Origin: Sodalis ligni
GTDB lineage: Bacteria > Pseudomonadota > Gammaproteobacteria > Enterobacterales > Enterobacteriaceae
Length of the DNA stretch: 64,000 nucleotides
NCBI RefSeq assembly: GCF_016865525.2
Contig: NZ_CP075169.1
Location: forward strand, 3,348,337 to 3,412,336
Direction: 5' to 3'
Shown here: in pieces, positions 1-7,715 of the stretch
Layout of the letters: each line of letters opens with the position of its first letter
Position numbering within the stretch: the first letter of the stretch is position 1
Position numbers and translations under genes: made by a program
The notes under the pieces: model-generated
Told to the model about the DNA's origin: nothing
The model's input: the letters and a program-made list of their open reading frames with translations, nothing else
Databases searched by the model: none

Positions 1-478
1 CATGTTCGCCGACTTTATTGACGAACCCTCGGTACGCCTAATCGGCGTTGAACCCGGCGGCCTGGGTATCGAAACCGGACAGCACGGCGCCTCCCTCAAG
101 CACGGCCGGCTGGGCATCTACTTCGGCATGAAATCGCCGATGATGCAGTCGTCCGATGGGCAAATCGAAGAGTCCTACTCCATATCCGCCGGCCTGGATT
201 TCCCCTCGGTGGGGCCGCAGCACGCCTACCTCAACAGCATCGGCCGGGCGGAATATGTCTCCGTCACCGATGATGAAGCGCTGGAAGCGTTCAAAGAGTT
301 GTCACGCCATGAAGGGATTATTCCGGCGCTGGAATCGTCCCATGCCCTGGCCCATGCTCTAAAGATGATCAGGGCGGAACCGGAGAAAGAGCAAATTCTG
401 GTGGTGAACCTTTCCGGGCGCGGCGATAAGGATATTTTTACCGTTCACGATATTTTGAAAGCGCGAGGAGAGATCTAA
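1..478 (+). CDS. trpB: Tryptophan synthase beta chain, C-terminal part (cut by window edge)
   Basis: TrpB joins indole to serine to make tryptophan, using pyridoxal phosphate, in the cytosolic alpha2-beta2 complex with TrpA. Only the last ~158 residues are in the window (the family has about 397). The visible part matches TrpB throughout: the block [11 protein letters not shown], the ESSHALAHA segment, and the C-terminal [15 protein letters not shown], whose serine contacts the PLP ring nitrogen in the family. The PLP lysine lies upstream of the window. The stop codon overlaps the trpA start (TAATG), which implies translational coupling. The visible part is intact, although the partner trpA next to it is frameshifted. 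Confidence 0.97.
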   Translation, partial: MFADFIDEPSVRLIGVEPGGLGIETGQHGASLKHGRLGIYFGMKSPMMQSSDGQIEESYSISAGLDFPSVGPQHAYLNSIGRAEYVSVTDDEALEAFKELSRHEGIIPALESSHALAHALKMIRAEPEKEQILVVNLSGRGDKDIFTVHDILKARGEI

Positions 479-1280
479 TGGAACGCTATGAGCAGTTATT
501 CACCGCGCTGCAAAGCCGCAAAGAGGGCGCTTTTGTGCCGTTCGTCACCCTTGGCGATCCTCCCCGCCAGTCGCTCAGCATTATCGACACGCTGATTGAG
601 GCGGGCGCCGACGCGCTTGAGCTGGGCATCCCTTCTCCGACCCGCTGGCGGACGGTCCCACTATCCAGAACGCCAATCTGCGGGCATTTAGCGCCGGCGT
701 CACGCCGGACCAGTGTTTCGACATGCTGGCGGCCATCCGTCGCAAATACGCCGATATTCCCATCGGACTGCTGATGTATGCCAATCTGGTGTTCAATAAA
801 GGCATCGATACCTTTTATGCCCGTTGCGAACAGGTGGGCGTCGATTCGGTGCTGGTGGCGGACGTCCCGTTGGAAGAGAGCCTGCCGTTTCGCACCGCCG
901 CCCTGCGGCACGGCGTGGCGCCGATTTTTATCTGTCCGCCGAACGCCGATGCGGGCCTGCTGCGTGAAATCGCCTCTCACGGCCGCGCTTATACCTACCT
1001 GCTGTCCCGCGCCGGCGTCACCGGCAGCGAAAACCGCGGCCATGTTCCCCTTGAACATCTGGTAAATACCCTCAAAGAGTATCACGGGGCGCCGGCGCTG
1101 CAGGGCTTTGGCATCGCCGAACCCGCGCAGGTGCGGGAAGCGCTGGCGGCGGGGGCCGCGGGGGCTATCTCCGGCTCGGCCATCGTAAAAATCATCGAGC
1201 GCAATACCGGCGATCCGACGGCTATGCTTGATGAACTCAGCACCTTTGTACGGGAAATGAAAGCGGCGACGCGCGGCTGA
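478..1280 (+). pseudogene. trpA: Tryptophan synthase alpha chain, frameshifted
   Basis: TrpA cleaves indole-3-glycerol phosphate and passes indole to TrpB. The frame starts at the ATG overlapping the trpB stop and reads [11 protein letters not shown] up to ELGIP, which includes the catalytic glutamate. It then goes out of frame at about 633: the sequence reads ccttctcc where cctttctcc would restore [14 protein letters not shown], including the catalytic aspartate. From about 650 to 1280 the other frame carries the rest of a normal TrpA ([32 protein letters not shown], ending MKAATRG). The combined length of ~267 residues is normal. One lost T explains the break. If real, tryptophan synthesis fails at this step; a sequencing error is the alternative. 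Confidence 0.93.
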
Positions 1281-1379
1281 GGTTGAAAATACTCATTTTA
1301 TCGGTAACACTCTGATGGCCGCGTAGAGATACCGGCCTTAACACCGGCAATAAACGGATAAAAATACCGAGGAGCTAAA

Positions 1380-1694
1380 ATGAGAACCTTCAAAATGCTT
1401 TCCGCCTTTGCCCTTAGCGCCGTATTGGCGACATCGGTCATTAGCTGCGCCCCTACCCCGAAATCCGAAAGCACCGGCGGCTATATCGACGACACCGTGA
1501 TAACCACCAAGGTGAAATCGGAACTGCTGCGGGATGACGAAGTCGCGTCCCGCAATATCCACGTGGATACCTATAAAGGACGGGTGCAGTTAAGCGGTTT
1601 CGCCGGTTCATCGCGAGAGGCCAGCCGCGCCGTCTCCATTGCCCGCGGCGTGCCGGGGGTAAGGGAAGTGGAAAACCACATCAGTATAAAATAG
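1380..1694 (+). CDS. BON-domain lipoprotein, OsmY-like
   Basis: A 104-residue envelope protein. Residues 1-22 form a signal peptide ending in VISC, a lipobox-like site with Cys23, so it is probably an outer-membrane or periplasmic lipoprotein. Residues ~34-103 form one BON domain, with the usual DDTVITTKVKSELL start, a central VQLSGF strand and a final VPGVREVENHISIK. BON domains are thought to bind phospholipid or periplasmic surfaces; the exact role is unknown. A ribosome site (gaggagc) lies 5-10 nt before the ATG. The gene stands alone between trpA and the ompW remnant. OsmY has two BON domains, so this is a smaller relative. Confidence 0.85.
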   Translation: MRTFKMLSAFALSAVLATSVISCAPTPKSESTGGYIDDTVITTKVKSELLRDDEVASRNIHVDTYKGRVQLSGFAGSSREASRAVSIARGVPGVREVENHISIK

Positions 1695-1760
1695 GCTTAA
1701 GGGTCGCGGCTGAGCGCCATGTCATGGCAAGCCCGACGCACGTCGGGCTGAAACCCGTGC

Positions 1761-1864
1761 CCGGTCGGAACAGGATGCTAGATCGTAAACACACCGTGAA
1801 TCCATCCATGGAGGCTCGATCCGCGCTGTCCTGGCGCGGACGGTTTACTCTTCTAGCATCCTGC
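1761..1864. repeat. Dispersed palindromic intergenic repeat, copy 1
   Basis: A nested palindrome between the BON lipoprotein gene and the ompW remnant. A perfect 12-bp inverted repeat (caggatgctaga at 1771-1782, tctagcatcctg at 1852-1863) encloses gtaaac/gtttac arms and an inner hairpin (tccgcgc 1820-1826, gcgcgga 1834-1840). The first 66 bp align without gaps to 19765-19830, with 55 of 66 bases identical by hand count. It has no coding potential I trust. It behaves like a small MITE- or REP-type element that folds into RNA hairpins. Confidence 0.75.
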
Positions 1865-1925
1865 CCCGCCCCAGAAACTCCGAGCAAGTTTGCAAAAAAC
1901 CTGACCAGCGGAATAGCACGCCACG

Positions 1926-2558
1926 CTAAAACCGATACCCCACCGCGAACATAAATACCCACGGATTGATATCGGTATGAATCGACTGCTGCTCTTCGCC
2001 GGCCTTGAACCGCACTTTCGTATCGATATCCATATACCACACCGACATATTGATCAGCCAATTGTCATTCAGGTTGTAATCCAGCCCTGCCTGGCCGGCT
2101 ATCCCCAGGAATCCTTAAGGCTAAGATCGCTTAATCCCGCATCACGTCCGGTTTGATTGAATTTTCATCGAAAACGTAGTGTAATTCAGACCTACGCCGA
2201 TATAGGGCCGTAATTTATCCTGCGCCTCGCCAAAATAGTATTGCGCCATCAAGCTGGGAGGCAGCTGTCTCACCGAGGCGATATCACCGGTGCTGTTCAG
2301 GCCCACCTTATGGCGAAACGGCGTCGCCGCCAGCAGTTCCACCCCGATATTATCGGTGGCCATATAGGTAAATGTCAGTCCGAGCTGGGTATTATTATCA
2401 ATATTGAATCCCCCCAGTCCCAACACGTTATCGGAACTCTCCGTCGGCCGCACCGTAGCGGAACCCGCCCGGACGATGAAATCCCCCGCCTGCTGAGCCG
2501 ACACCGCCGTTGAAAACAGAACGCCCGCCAATGCCGCGCCAATAACTGTTCTTTTCAT
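1926..2558 (-). pseudogene. ompW: Outer membrane protein OmpW, multiply frameshifted
   Basis: OmpW is an eight-stranded outer-membrane beta-barrel for small hydrophobic compounds. The start, signal peptide (cleaved after AVSA) and first ~120 residues are normal (VRAGSATVRPTES, TQLGLTFTYMATDNIGVELLAATPFRHK). After NYTTF the frame is lost: two missing T and one missing G between about 2110 and 2160 restore a typical AGLSDLSLKDSWG and AGQAGLDYNLNDNWL. The last part (MSVWYMDIDTKVRF...NPWVFMFAVGYRF) sits in a third register and ends at 1926 with the usual terminal aromatic residue. All missing bases fall in short homopolymers. A perfect FNR-type site lies upstream at 2698-2711. Confidence 0.9.
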
Positions 2559-2697
2559 GCCCCTCTCCTTATTGATATTTTGCTTTTAGGTCGCAAAATT
2601 GATCCACATGACAATAAACACTATGCCACGGCAGCGGGTCCGTTTGCGTTGAAGTGTATTTAACTACTTTTATATCAATTCGTTAATGTATCTTGGA

Positions 2698-2711
2698 TTG
2701 ATCCATATCAA
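2698..2711. promoter_or_regulatory. FNR box upstream of ompW
   Basis: The sequence TTGAT-CCAT-ATCAA is an exact match to the FNR consensus TTGAT-N4-ATCAA. It lies 140 bp upstream of the ompW start on the opposite strand. E. coli ompW is known to respond to oxygen through FNR, so the site fits. Whether the distal position activates or represses cannot be told from sequence. Confidence 0.6.
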
Positions 2712-2827
2712 TTCAAAGTGATTGATTATAAAAAAAGCGACATTAGAGAAATCCCATTGATTTCCCGGCGTACGATGGGTAGTTTCAGTTCAGGCTTGTA
2801 ACGGCGGGAGCGGGGGCATTAAACACC

Positions 2828-3235
2828 ATGCGCGAAAGTGACAATCCTTGTATGAATTGCGGCGCCTGCTGCGCCTGGTTCCGTGTGTCCTTTTATTGGG
2901 CGGAGGGGGACGACGGCGGCGGCATCGTTCCCCATGAGCTCACCGAACCCCTCACGCCGTTCCTGCGCTGCATGGCGGGCACCAACGACAAAAAACCGCG
3001 CTGCCGCGCATTGGCCGGCGAAGTAGGCTCCTCGGTGCATTGCTCCGTTTATGCCGCAAGACCTTCCCCCTGCCGGGAATTTATCAGGACCGGCGAACAA
3101 GGTCAGGCCAACGACGCCTGCGATCGCGCCAGAGCCGCCTACGGCTTGCCGCCCCTGCCGTTAAACGCACCGGGCCGGCCGCTGAAAAACGAAACTCGCA
3201 CGGATATGGCCGCGGGGTGCCAACGGTCGGATTAA
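2828..3235 (+). CDS. YkgJ-family cysteine-cluster protein
   Basis: A 135-residue protein with the signature of the YkgJ/CxxCxxCC family: CMNCGACC at residues 8-15, then Cys residues at about 48, 59, 72 and 81 (the [15 protein letters not shown] segment). These cysteines probably bind iron or zinc; the function of the family is not established. The ATG at 2828 follows a purine-rich site (gggagcggggg). It stands between the ompW remnant and yciC and may share their transcript with yciC. Two further proteins with related cysteine clusters (the ycgN copies) lie at 61.6-62.6 kb. Confidence 0.85.
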   Translation: MRESDNPCMNCGACCAWFRVSFYWAEGDDGGGIVPHELTEPLTPFLRCMAGTNDKKPRCRALAGEVGSSVHCSVYAARPSPCREFIRTGEQGQANDACDRARAAYGLPPLPLNAPGRPLKNETRTDMAAGCQRSD

Positions 3236-3281
3236 CGGGTAGAATACCGACCTAATCAGAATGTTTTGCCAAGGAGTCGTC

Positions 3282-4037
3282 ATGCCAATTATGGCAAGTA
3301 CCTTATACCGTGATATGTTGAATTTCACCCGCAATCAATTCGTCAGTATTGTGCTATTGGCACTGCTGACGGCGCTGATAAGCGTCTCGTTGGGTCACGC
3401 CTTATCACCAAATACCGATCAATTGCTGGTTCTCAACGGGGAAGGTACGGCAGCTACGGATACGGCCAATATGAGTTTGCAGGAGTTGGTGCAGCAAATG
3501 ACGCCGGAACAGCAACGGGTATTGCTCAGGGCTTCCGCCGCCGGCACCTTTGCCGGCCTGGTGGGCAACGTCATACTGGCCGGGGCGTTATTAACCATGA
3601 TTCGGCTGGTATCCAACCGGCAGCCCACCAGCGTGCTTCGGGCGGTGGGCCTTTCCGTGCCGATTCTTCCCCGTCTGTTATTATTAATCTTTATCACCAC
3701 GCTGTTGGTGCAATTGGGACTATTGTTAATAGTGATACCCGGCATCCTGCTGGCTATTGCCTTCAGCCTGGCGCCTGTCATTGCCGCCAGCGAGAATCTG
3801 GGGGTATTTAAGTCCATGCGACTGAGTAGTAAACTGGCGTTTGCCAATCTTCGCCTGATTACGCCGGCGGTGCTGGTTTGGCTGCTGGCCAAAGCCGCGG
3901 TATTGGTTCTGGCGGCGCAATTTACCCAGGTATCATCTCTGGTTGCGGCGGTACTGCTTAATGGATTAAGTAATATTATCTCCGCCTTGTTGCTCATTTA
4001 TTTGTATCGTCTGTATATGCTGCTGCGTCAGGCATAA
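3282..4037 (+). CDS. yciC: UPF0259 inner membrane protein YciC
   Basis: A 251-residue integral membrane protein of the YciC family (function unknown). The ATG at 3282 is chosen over the one at 3261 because aaggag lies 6 nt upstream at 3271-3276 and family members start at MPIMAS/MSITAQ. Hydrophobic segments are visible at about residues 24-41, 90-112, 127-165 and 190-245, consistent with six membrane helices. SVLRAVGLSVPILPRLLLLIF and the C-terminal LLIYLYRLYMLLRQA match E. coli YciC. yciB follows after 39 nt, so the two are probably co-transcribed. Confidence 0.93.
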   Translation: MPIMASTLYRDMLNFTRNQFVSIVLLALLTALISVSLGHALSPNTDQLLVLNGEGTAATDTANMSLQELVQQMTPEQQRVLLRASAAGTFAGLVGNVILAGALLTMIRLVSNRQPTSVLRAVGLSVPILPRLLLLIFITTLLVQLGLLLIVIPGILLAIAFSLAPVIAASENLGVFKSMRLSSKLAFANLRLITPAVLVWLLAKAAVLVLAAQFTQVSSLVAAVLLNGLSNIISALLLIYLYRLYMLLRQA

Positions 4038-4076
4038 CGCGCGGCCAGACCCATTTAATCAACCACGGATTTGTCT

Positions 4077-4622
4077 ATGAAGCAGTTTCTCGATTTTCTG
4101 CCGTTAGTGGTTTTTTTCGTCGTTTATAAACTGTACGACATTTATATCGCTTCCGGGGCGCTGATTGCCGCCTCTGCCCTGGTATTGGCTTTTACCTGGA
4201 TCAGATATCGCAAAGTTGAAAAAGTGACGTTGCTAACCTTCATTCTGGTGGCTATTTTCGGCTCCCTGACCATGTATTATCACAATGCCGAATTTATAAA
4301 ATGGAAGGTGACGGTCATTTACAGCCTGTTCGCCATCGCGCTGCTGGTGAGCCAGTTCGTTATGGGAAAACCGCTGATACAGCGCATGCTGGGCAAGGAG
4401 ATGACGCTGCCGCCCCAGGTATGGAATAACCTGAATGTGGCATGGGCGCTGTTTTTTATCGCCTGCGGCGCGCTGAATATCTATATCGCCTTCTGGCTGC
4501 CGCAAAATGTCTGGGTTAATTTCAAGGTATTCGGCCTGACCGGTCTGACGCTGCTGTTTACCCTGCTGAGCGGCGTTTATGTCTATCGTCATATGACGGA
4601 AGATCAAAAAGATCCCCATTAA
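4077..4622 (+). CDS. yciB: Inner membrane septation-associated protein YciB
   Basis: A 181-residue membrane protein of the YciB/IspZ family, implicated in envelope synthesis and cell division. [18 protein letters not shown] is the standard start, so the ATG at 4077 is preferred to an in-frame TTG at 4071. Five hydrophobic helices can be seen. Conserved blocks include [34 protein letters not shown] and [21 protein letters not shown]. It lies between yciC and yciA in the classical order. Confidence 0.95.
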   Translation: MKQFLDFLPLVVFFVVYKLYDIYIASGALIAASALVLAFTWIRYRKVEKVTLLTFILVAIFGSLTMYYHNAEFIKWKVTVIYSLFAIALLVSQFVMGKPLIQRMLGKEMTLPPQVWNNLNVAWALFFIACGALNIYIAFWLPQNVWVNFKVFGLTGLTLLFTLLSGVYVYRHMTEDQKDPH

Positions 4623-4678
4623 TGCCTTAAAGTCGGTCTGCATACTGTGGGCCGCTTTTTTTAATAGCGGAAAGCACG

Positions 4679-5104
4679 ATGAGCGAAAAACCGGTTTTAC
4701 CCAGCGGCGAGCTGGTGCTGCGAACCTTGGCGATGCCTGCCGATACGAATGCCAACGGTGATATTTTCGGCGGCTGGCTTATGTCGCAGATGGATATGGG
4801 CGGGGCCATCCTGGCGAAAGAAATCGCCGAGGGCCGCGTGGTGACGGTAAAGGTGGACGGCATGACCTTCCTGAAACCGGTGGCGGTGGGGGATGTTATT
4901 TGCTGTTATGCCCGCTGTACGCGTACCGGCACCAGTTCGCTGAATATCAATGTGGAAGTGTGGGTGAAAAAAGTCTCGTCCGAACCCATCGGCCAGCGAT
5001 ATCGCGCCACCGAGGCGGCATTTACCTACGTGGCGGTGGACCCGGAAGGCGAAGCCCGCCCCCTGCCCGACGGCAAACGCCATTATCTGCCGGATGAAAC
5101 CTGA
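4679..5104 (+). CDS. yciA: Acyl-CoA thioesterase YciA
   Basis: A 141-residue single hot-dog-domain thioesterase that hydrolyses acyl-CoA in the cytosol. The start MSEKPVLPSGELVLRTLAMP and the motif NANGDIFGGWLMSQMD (residues ~23-38), which carries the catalytic aspartate region, identify it; TVKVDGMTFLKPVAVGD follows. It ends convergently with tonB, with a GC-rich hairpin between them. A few residues longer than the E. coli protein at the C-terminus. Confidence 0.95.
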   Translation: MSEKPVLPSGELVLRTLAMPADTNANGDIFGGWLMSQMDMGGAILAKEIAEGRVVTVKVDGMTFLKPVAVGDVICCYARCTRTGTSSLNINVEVWVKKVSSEPIGQRYRATEAAFTYVAVDPEGEARPLPDGKRHYLPDET

Positions 5105-5112
5105 TTAGATTG

Positions 5113-5129
5113 GGCCGCCACCGGCGGCC
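5113..5129. terminator. Hairpin between convergent yciA and tonB
   Basis: A perfect 7-bp stem (ggccgcc, loop acc, ggcggcc) in the 45-bp gap between the stop codons of yciA (+) and tonB (-). It has no long T-run on either side, so it may be a weak bidirectional terminator or an mRNA end-protecting structure. Confidence 0.45.
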
Positions 5130-5149
5130 TGTACTTATCGGCTGCGACC

Positions 5150-5905
5150 TCAGTTATCGCCGCTTTCGATGCCCGACAGTTTAAACACAATGGTCATATT
5201 GACATTTTTACCCGGTCTTCCGCTTTGATAACGCCATCTGCGCGTCACTTCCTTGATGCCTCTTTCGAACATATTGGGGGGCGATGCTGAAATAATGCGC
5301 AGATTTTCCACCTGTCCGTCTGAATTGACATCAAATTGAATCTGCACCCGCCCTTCAATCCCCAATGCCCTGGCGCGATCGGGATAGTCGGGATCTTGCC
5401 GGTTCAAGGCAACCGGCCCGGTATCGGCCTTGGACTCGGAGCGCGCCGGCGCGGCGGCCGGGGGAGTTGCCGACCTCACCGGCGTCTCGCTGGCGGCTAC
5501 CGGCGAAGGCGACTCTTTTTGCAAAACCGGGTCCTTGTGAATACGTGGCTTTGCTTCCTTTTTGATAACCGGCCTGGGCTTAGGCTTGGGTTTCGGCAAC
5601 TGCACCGGCGCCGGCGGTTCCGCAACGGGTTCGGGCTTTGGTTCGGGTTCAGGTTCAGGGGCCGGCTTCGGAGGCTCCACCGGCTGGGGCTGGGGCGGCT
5701 CAGGCACAGGCGGGGCCGGCGCGACAACCGGCTGCGGGGCCGGGGCCACCAGCGTGACGCTCATCGGCTGTTCAACGGCGATGGACGGAGAGATCCGATT
5801 GATGGAAGCGCAGAGTAAAACCGCCACCAGAGAGGTATGCAGCCCCACGGAAACGACATACGGCCACATAAATCGACGAGTGGTTTTCAAAATAGTTAAC
5901 GCCAT
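5150..5905 (-). CDS. tonB: Energy transducer TonB
   Basis: A 251-residue protein that couples the proton motive force, via ExbB-ExbD, to outer-membrane receptors for siderophores and vitamin B12. One N-terminal anchor helix (residues ~13-33, containing the conserved SVGLHTSLVAVL with its histidine) is followed by a periplasmic rod of Pro-Glu and Pro-Lys repeats (residues ~55-115). The C-terminal TonB domain holds YPDRARALGIEGRVQIQFDVNSDGQV. The reading frame is intact, unlike many neighbours. A Fur-like box lies 37 bp upstream of the start codon, at 5942-5960. Confidence 0.96.
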   Translation of the reverse strand: MALTILKTTRRFMWPYVVSVGLHTSLVAVLLCASINRISPSIAVEQPMSVTLVAPAPQPVVAPAPPVPEPPQPQPVEPPKPAPEPEPEPKPEPVAEPPAPVQLPKPKPKPRPVIKKEAKPRIHKDPVLQKESPSPVAASETPVRSATPPAAAPARSESKADTGPVALNRQDPDYPDRARALGIEGRVQIQFDVNSDGQVENLRIISASPPNMFERGIKEVTRRWRYQSGRPGKNVNMTIVFKLSGIESGDN

Positions 5906-5941
5906 CTCAACTAAAGTTATCCTATAGAGCGAAGTTTAAAT

Positions 5942-5960
5942 GCAAATGACAATCATATTC
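5942..5960. promoter_or_regulatory. Fur box upstream of tonB
   Basis: The 19-mer gcaaatgacaatcatattc matches 14 of 19 bases of the Fur consensus (gataatgataatcattatc). It lies 37 bp upstream of the tonB start. Iron repression of tonB through Fur is established in E. coli, so a working site is expected here. Confidence 0.6.
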
Positions 5961-6120
5961 AATAACTCATATCAACGTCTTGGCTGATTAACGTCAATAA
6001 ATATCTTTTAGCCCGTTCTGGCGGTGGATTTTCCCCGGGAGAAATTTTTCATTGCGCTCATGACCCCTTTGTCATAACGTGAATCACTTTGTAAAAGCCT
6101 ATTCGATGGGAGTATTAATC

Positions 6121-6417
6121 GTGCTCTATGTTATTTATGCTGAAGATGTCGCCGATTCCCTGGAAAAACGTCTGTCCGTCCGACCCACCCACGTGGCGCG
6201 TTTACAAATATTGCGCGACCAGGGCCGTTTACTCACCGCGGGCGCGCTGCCGACGATAGACAGTAACGATCCGGGCGCCGCCGGTTTCAGCGGTTCCGTC
6301 ATAATAGCCGAATTCGACTCGCTGGAGATGGCCCAAGCCTGGGCTGATGCCGATCCTTATGTTGCCGCCGGCGTCTATAATAACGTGTCGGTAAAACCTT
6401 ACCGTAAAACCTTCTGA
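6121..6417 (+). CDS. yciI: YciI-family protein
   Basis: A 98-residue ferredoxin-like-fold protein of the YciI family (function unproven; probable small enzyme with a His/Asp pair). The GTG at 6121 is taken as the start because family members begin (M/V)LYVIYA and gggag lies at 6107-6111; upstream in-frame ATGs would add a non-homologous tail. Typical blocks are [37 protein letters not shown] and [16 protein letters not shown]. It is divergent from tonB. Confidence 0.93.
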   Translation: MLYVIYAEDVADSLEKRLSVRPTHVARLQILRDQGRLLTAGALPTIDSNDPGAAGFSGSVIIAEFDSLEMAQAWADADPYVAAGVYNNVSVKPYRKTF

Positions 6418-7000
6418 AAACAGCCCGGTTACACTCTTATGTCACCTGCGGGAGCGGGATTAAAACACCCTCCCGGGGGTGTGAAAGCATCTTAAATAAA
6501 CCAGCGGCTAAAAGCATTATTAAAACTTAACTATTTCGCGAGAAAATCTTCTTTATCGTAGGAATATTTATCGCTTTTCATCTTTCAAAAGAGAGACTGC
6601 CGGCTTATATGGCTAATACCTCCATATTATCAGCAACTTGCTGAATAGAAAGAATATTCCCGCAGAGTAAAACGCCGATTAATGAACAAACGACTGCTTT
6701 TAAAATGGTTTAATTGATATTAATAATTTGCTGAACATTTCACTAATATGACACTTGAATATTTTCTTGTTCCCACCCGAAAATAAGAAATGCCTCCGTT
6801 AGGAAAAATGGCTAGGATATTCATTTAGGAATTATCTTAGTACAAAAATAAACAACCACGAATCAGTGCGTTGACCCCGCTTTTAGCATGATCGACTGAA
6901 AACCATATACCATAGCGGCTTACGATTTGTCTGCGACGCGAATATCTAATACCTTGTAATGGCTGTACTCCCTTTGAGTTTCTAACCATAGGAGGTAATT
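6418..7000. other. AT-rich intergenic region with an RcsAB-like box
   Basis: No gene is visible in this 583-bp stretch. A short hairpin at about 6467-6483 (acaccc/gggtgt) is followed by T only on the minus strand. The region is clearly AT-richer than the genes around it. It ends in an RcsAB-like box (6825-6839) and a very strong ribosome site (aggaggt) for the next gene, so much of it is probably a regulatory leader. Confidence 0.6.
6825..6839 (-). promoter_or_regulatory. RcsAB-like box
   Basis: Read on the minus strand, TAAGATAATTCCTAA matches the RcsAB box TAAGAATATTCCTA at 12 of 14 positions. It lies about 160 bp upstream of the YjbE/GfcA-like gene. E. coli yjbEFGH is known to be under Rcs phosphorelay control, which supports the assignment. 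The site is close to palindromic, so orientation is uncertain. Confidence 0.45.
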
Positions 7001-7243
7001 ATGTCCAGGAAAATCTTAGTGGCACTACTCGTGTTGTATGCCGCCGGCACCACCACAGCGATGGCGGCGGGTGCAGCGGGAACGGCCGATGCGGCGACGC
7101 AAAGCGCATCCGGTCCCGCGACCACCGCCGACGCCGGGTTTGTTTCCGGATCGGTAGCCGCGGTAGCATCGGCCAGCGATCCGGAAGGAGGAACCGGTAC
7201 ATCAACATCGACATCCACCTCCACCACCACTTCAACCAGGTAA
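7001..7243 (+). CDS. Small secreted Ser/Thr-rich protein, YjbE/GfcA-like
   Basis: An 80-residue protein. A signal peptide (residues 1-22, cleaved at about AMA-AG) leads to a low-complexity Ala/Ser/Thr/Gly chain ending in alternating Ser-Thr and TTTSTR. This layout and tail match the E. coli exopolysaccharide-linked proteins YjbE and GfcA, whose biochemical role is unknown. A near-ideal ribosome site, aggaggt (6990-6996), sits 4 nt before the ATG. The usual partners (yjbFGH or gfcBCDE) do not follow; a terminator does. It is therefore an orphan of the exopolysaccharide cluster, possibly still controlled by the Rcs system. Confidence 0.7.
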   Translation: MSRKILVALLVLYAAGTTTAMAAGAAGTADAATQSASGPATTADAGFVSGSVAAVASASDPEGGTGTSTSTSTSTTTSTR

Positions 7244-7301
7244 TTCGCCTGGAAATGTTATGGAGGACCTGGCGAGAAGATGAAAGGATCTCAGCTAGCG
7301 C

Positions 7302-7324
7302 AAACCGGCCTAAAGCCGGTTTTT
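7302..7324 (+). terminator. Rho-independent terminator after the YjbE/GfcA-like gene
   Basis: Stem aaaccggc (7302-7309) pairs with gccggttt (7315-7322) around the loop ctaaa, followed by further T. It lies 59 bp after the stop codon at 7243. The symmetrical A/T tails mean it could also serve yciY, which converges on it. Confidence 0.8.
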
Positions 7325-7342
7325 GTCCACCTGCACCGCAGG

Positions 7343-7519
7343 TTATAGTCCGCTGGTCATTGAAAAGAGCAACGAGCGGCGCTGCTTCTTAAGCTGGAGA
7401 TGCCCCAAACGGGTCAGATGACGATAAGTGCGGGACTGTGCTTCCACCCACTGGCTCCGACGACGCTGCGCTTGCCTTAACATACGCCAACGGCTGACTT
7501 CATTTCTGCTTCTTTTCAT
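7343..7519 (-). CDS. yciY: Small basic protein YciY
   Basis: A 58-residue, Arg-rich protein of unknown function. The start is set at 7519 because E. coli YciY begins MKRSRTEVGRWRMQRQ and this frame reads MKRSRNEVSRWRMLRQ; an upstream in-frame ATG at 7552 would add an unconserved 11 residues. The second half (LKKQRRSLLFSMTS) matches the family's NKQRNSLLFAIYNI. It keeps its E. coli position beside clsA, transcribed away from it. Confidence 0.8.
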   Translation of the reverse strand: MKRSRNEVSRWRMLRQAQRRRSQWVEAQSRTYRHLTRLGHLQLKKQRRSLLFSMTSGL

Positions 7520-7715
7520 GCACGAACCGGCTCTACCGACCTCTACCGACAATGATTAAGAGCCGCTATTATAGCCTTTTCTGTGGGTTAGCCAAGCCGC
7601 CCGACCCCCTGCTGCGGGAGAGAAGAGGCAGCGCCCGGTTTAAAAGAATTTCCTCTTTTCGTCCCTTATGCGTACACTCAGGTTTCAAGCATTGCGAACA
7701 GGATTTTTCGCCCTT

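Noticed and set aside
5562..5927. Gly-rich frame opposite tonB
   Set aside because: It is the complement of the TonB Pro-rich rod.
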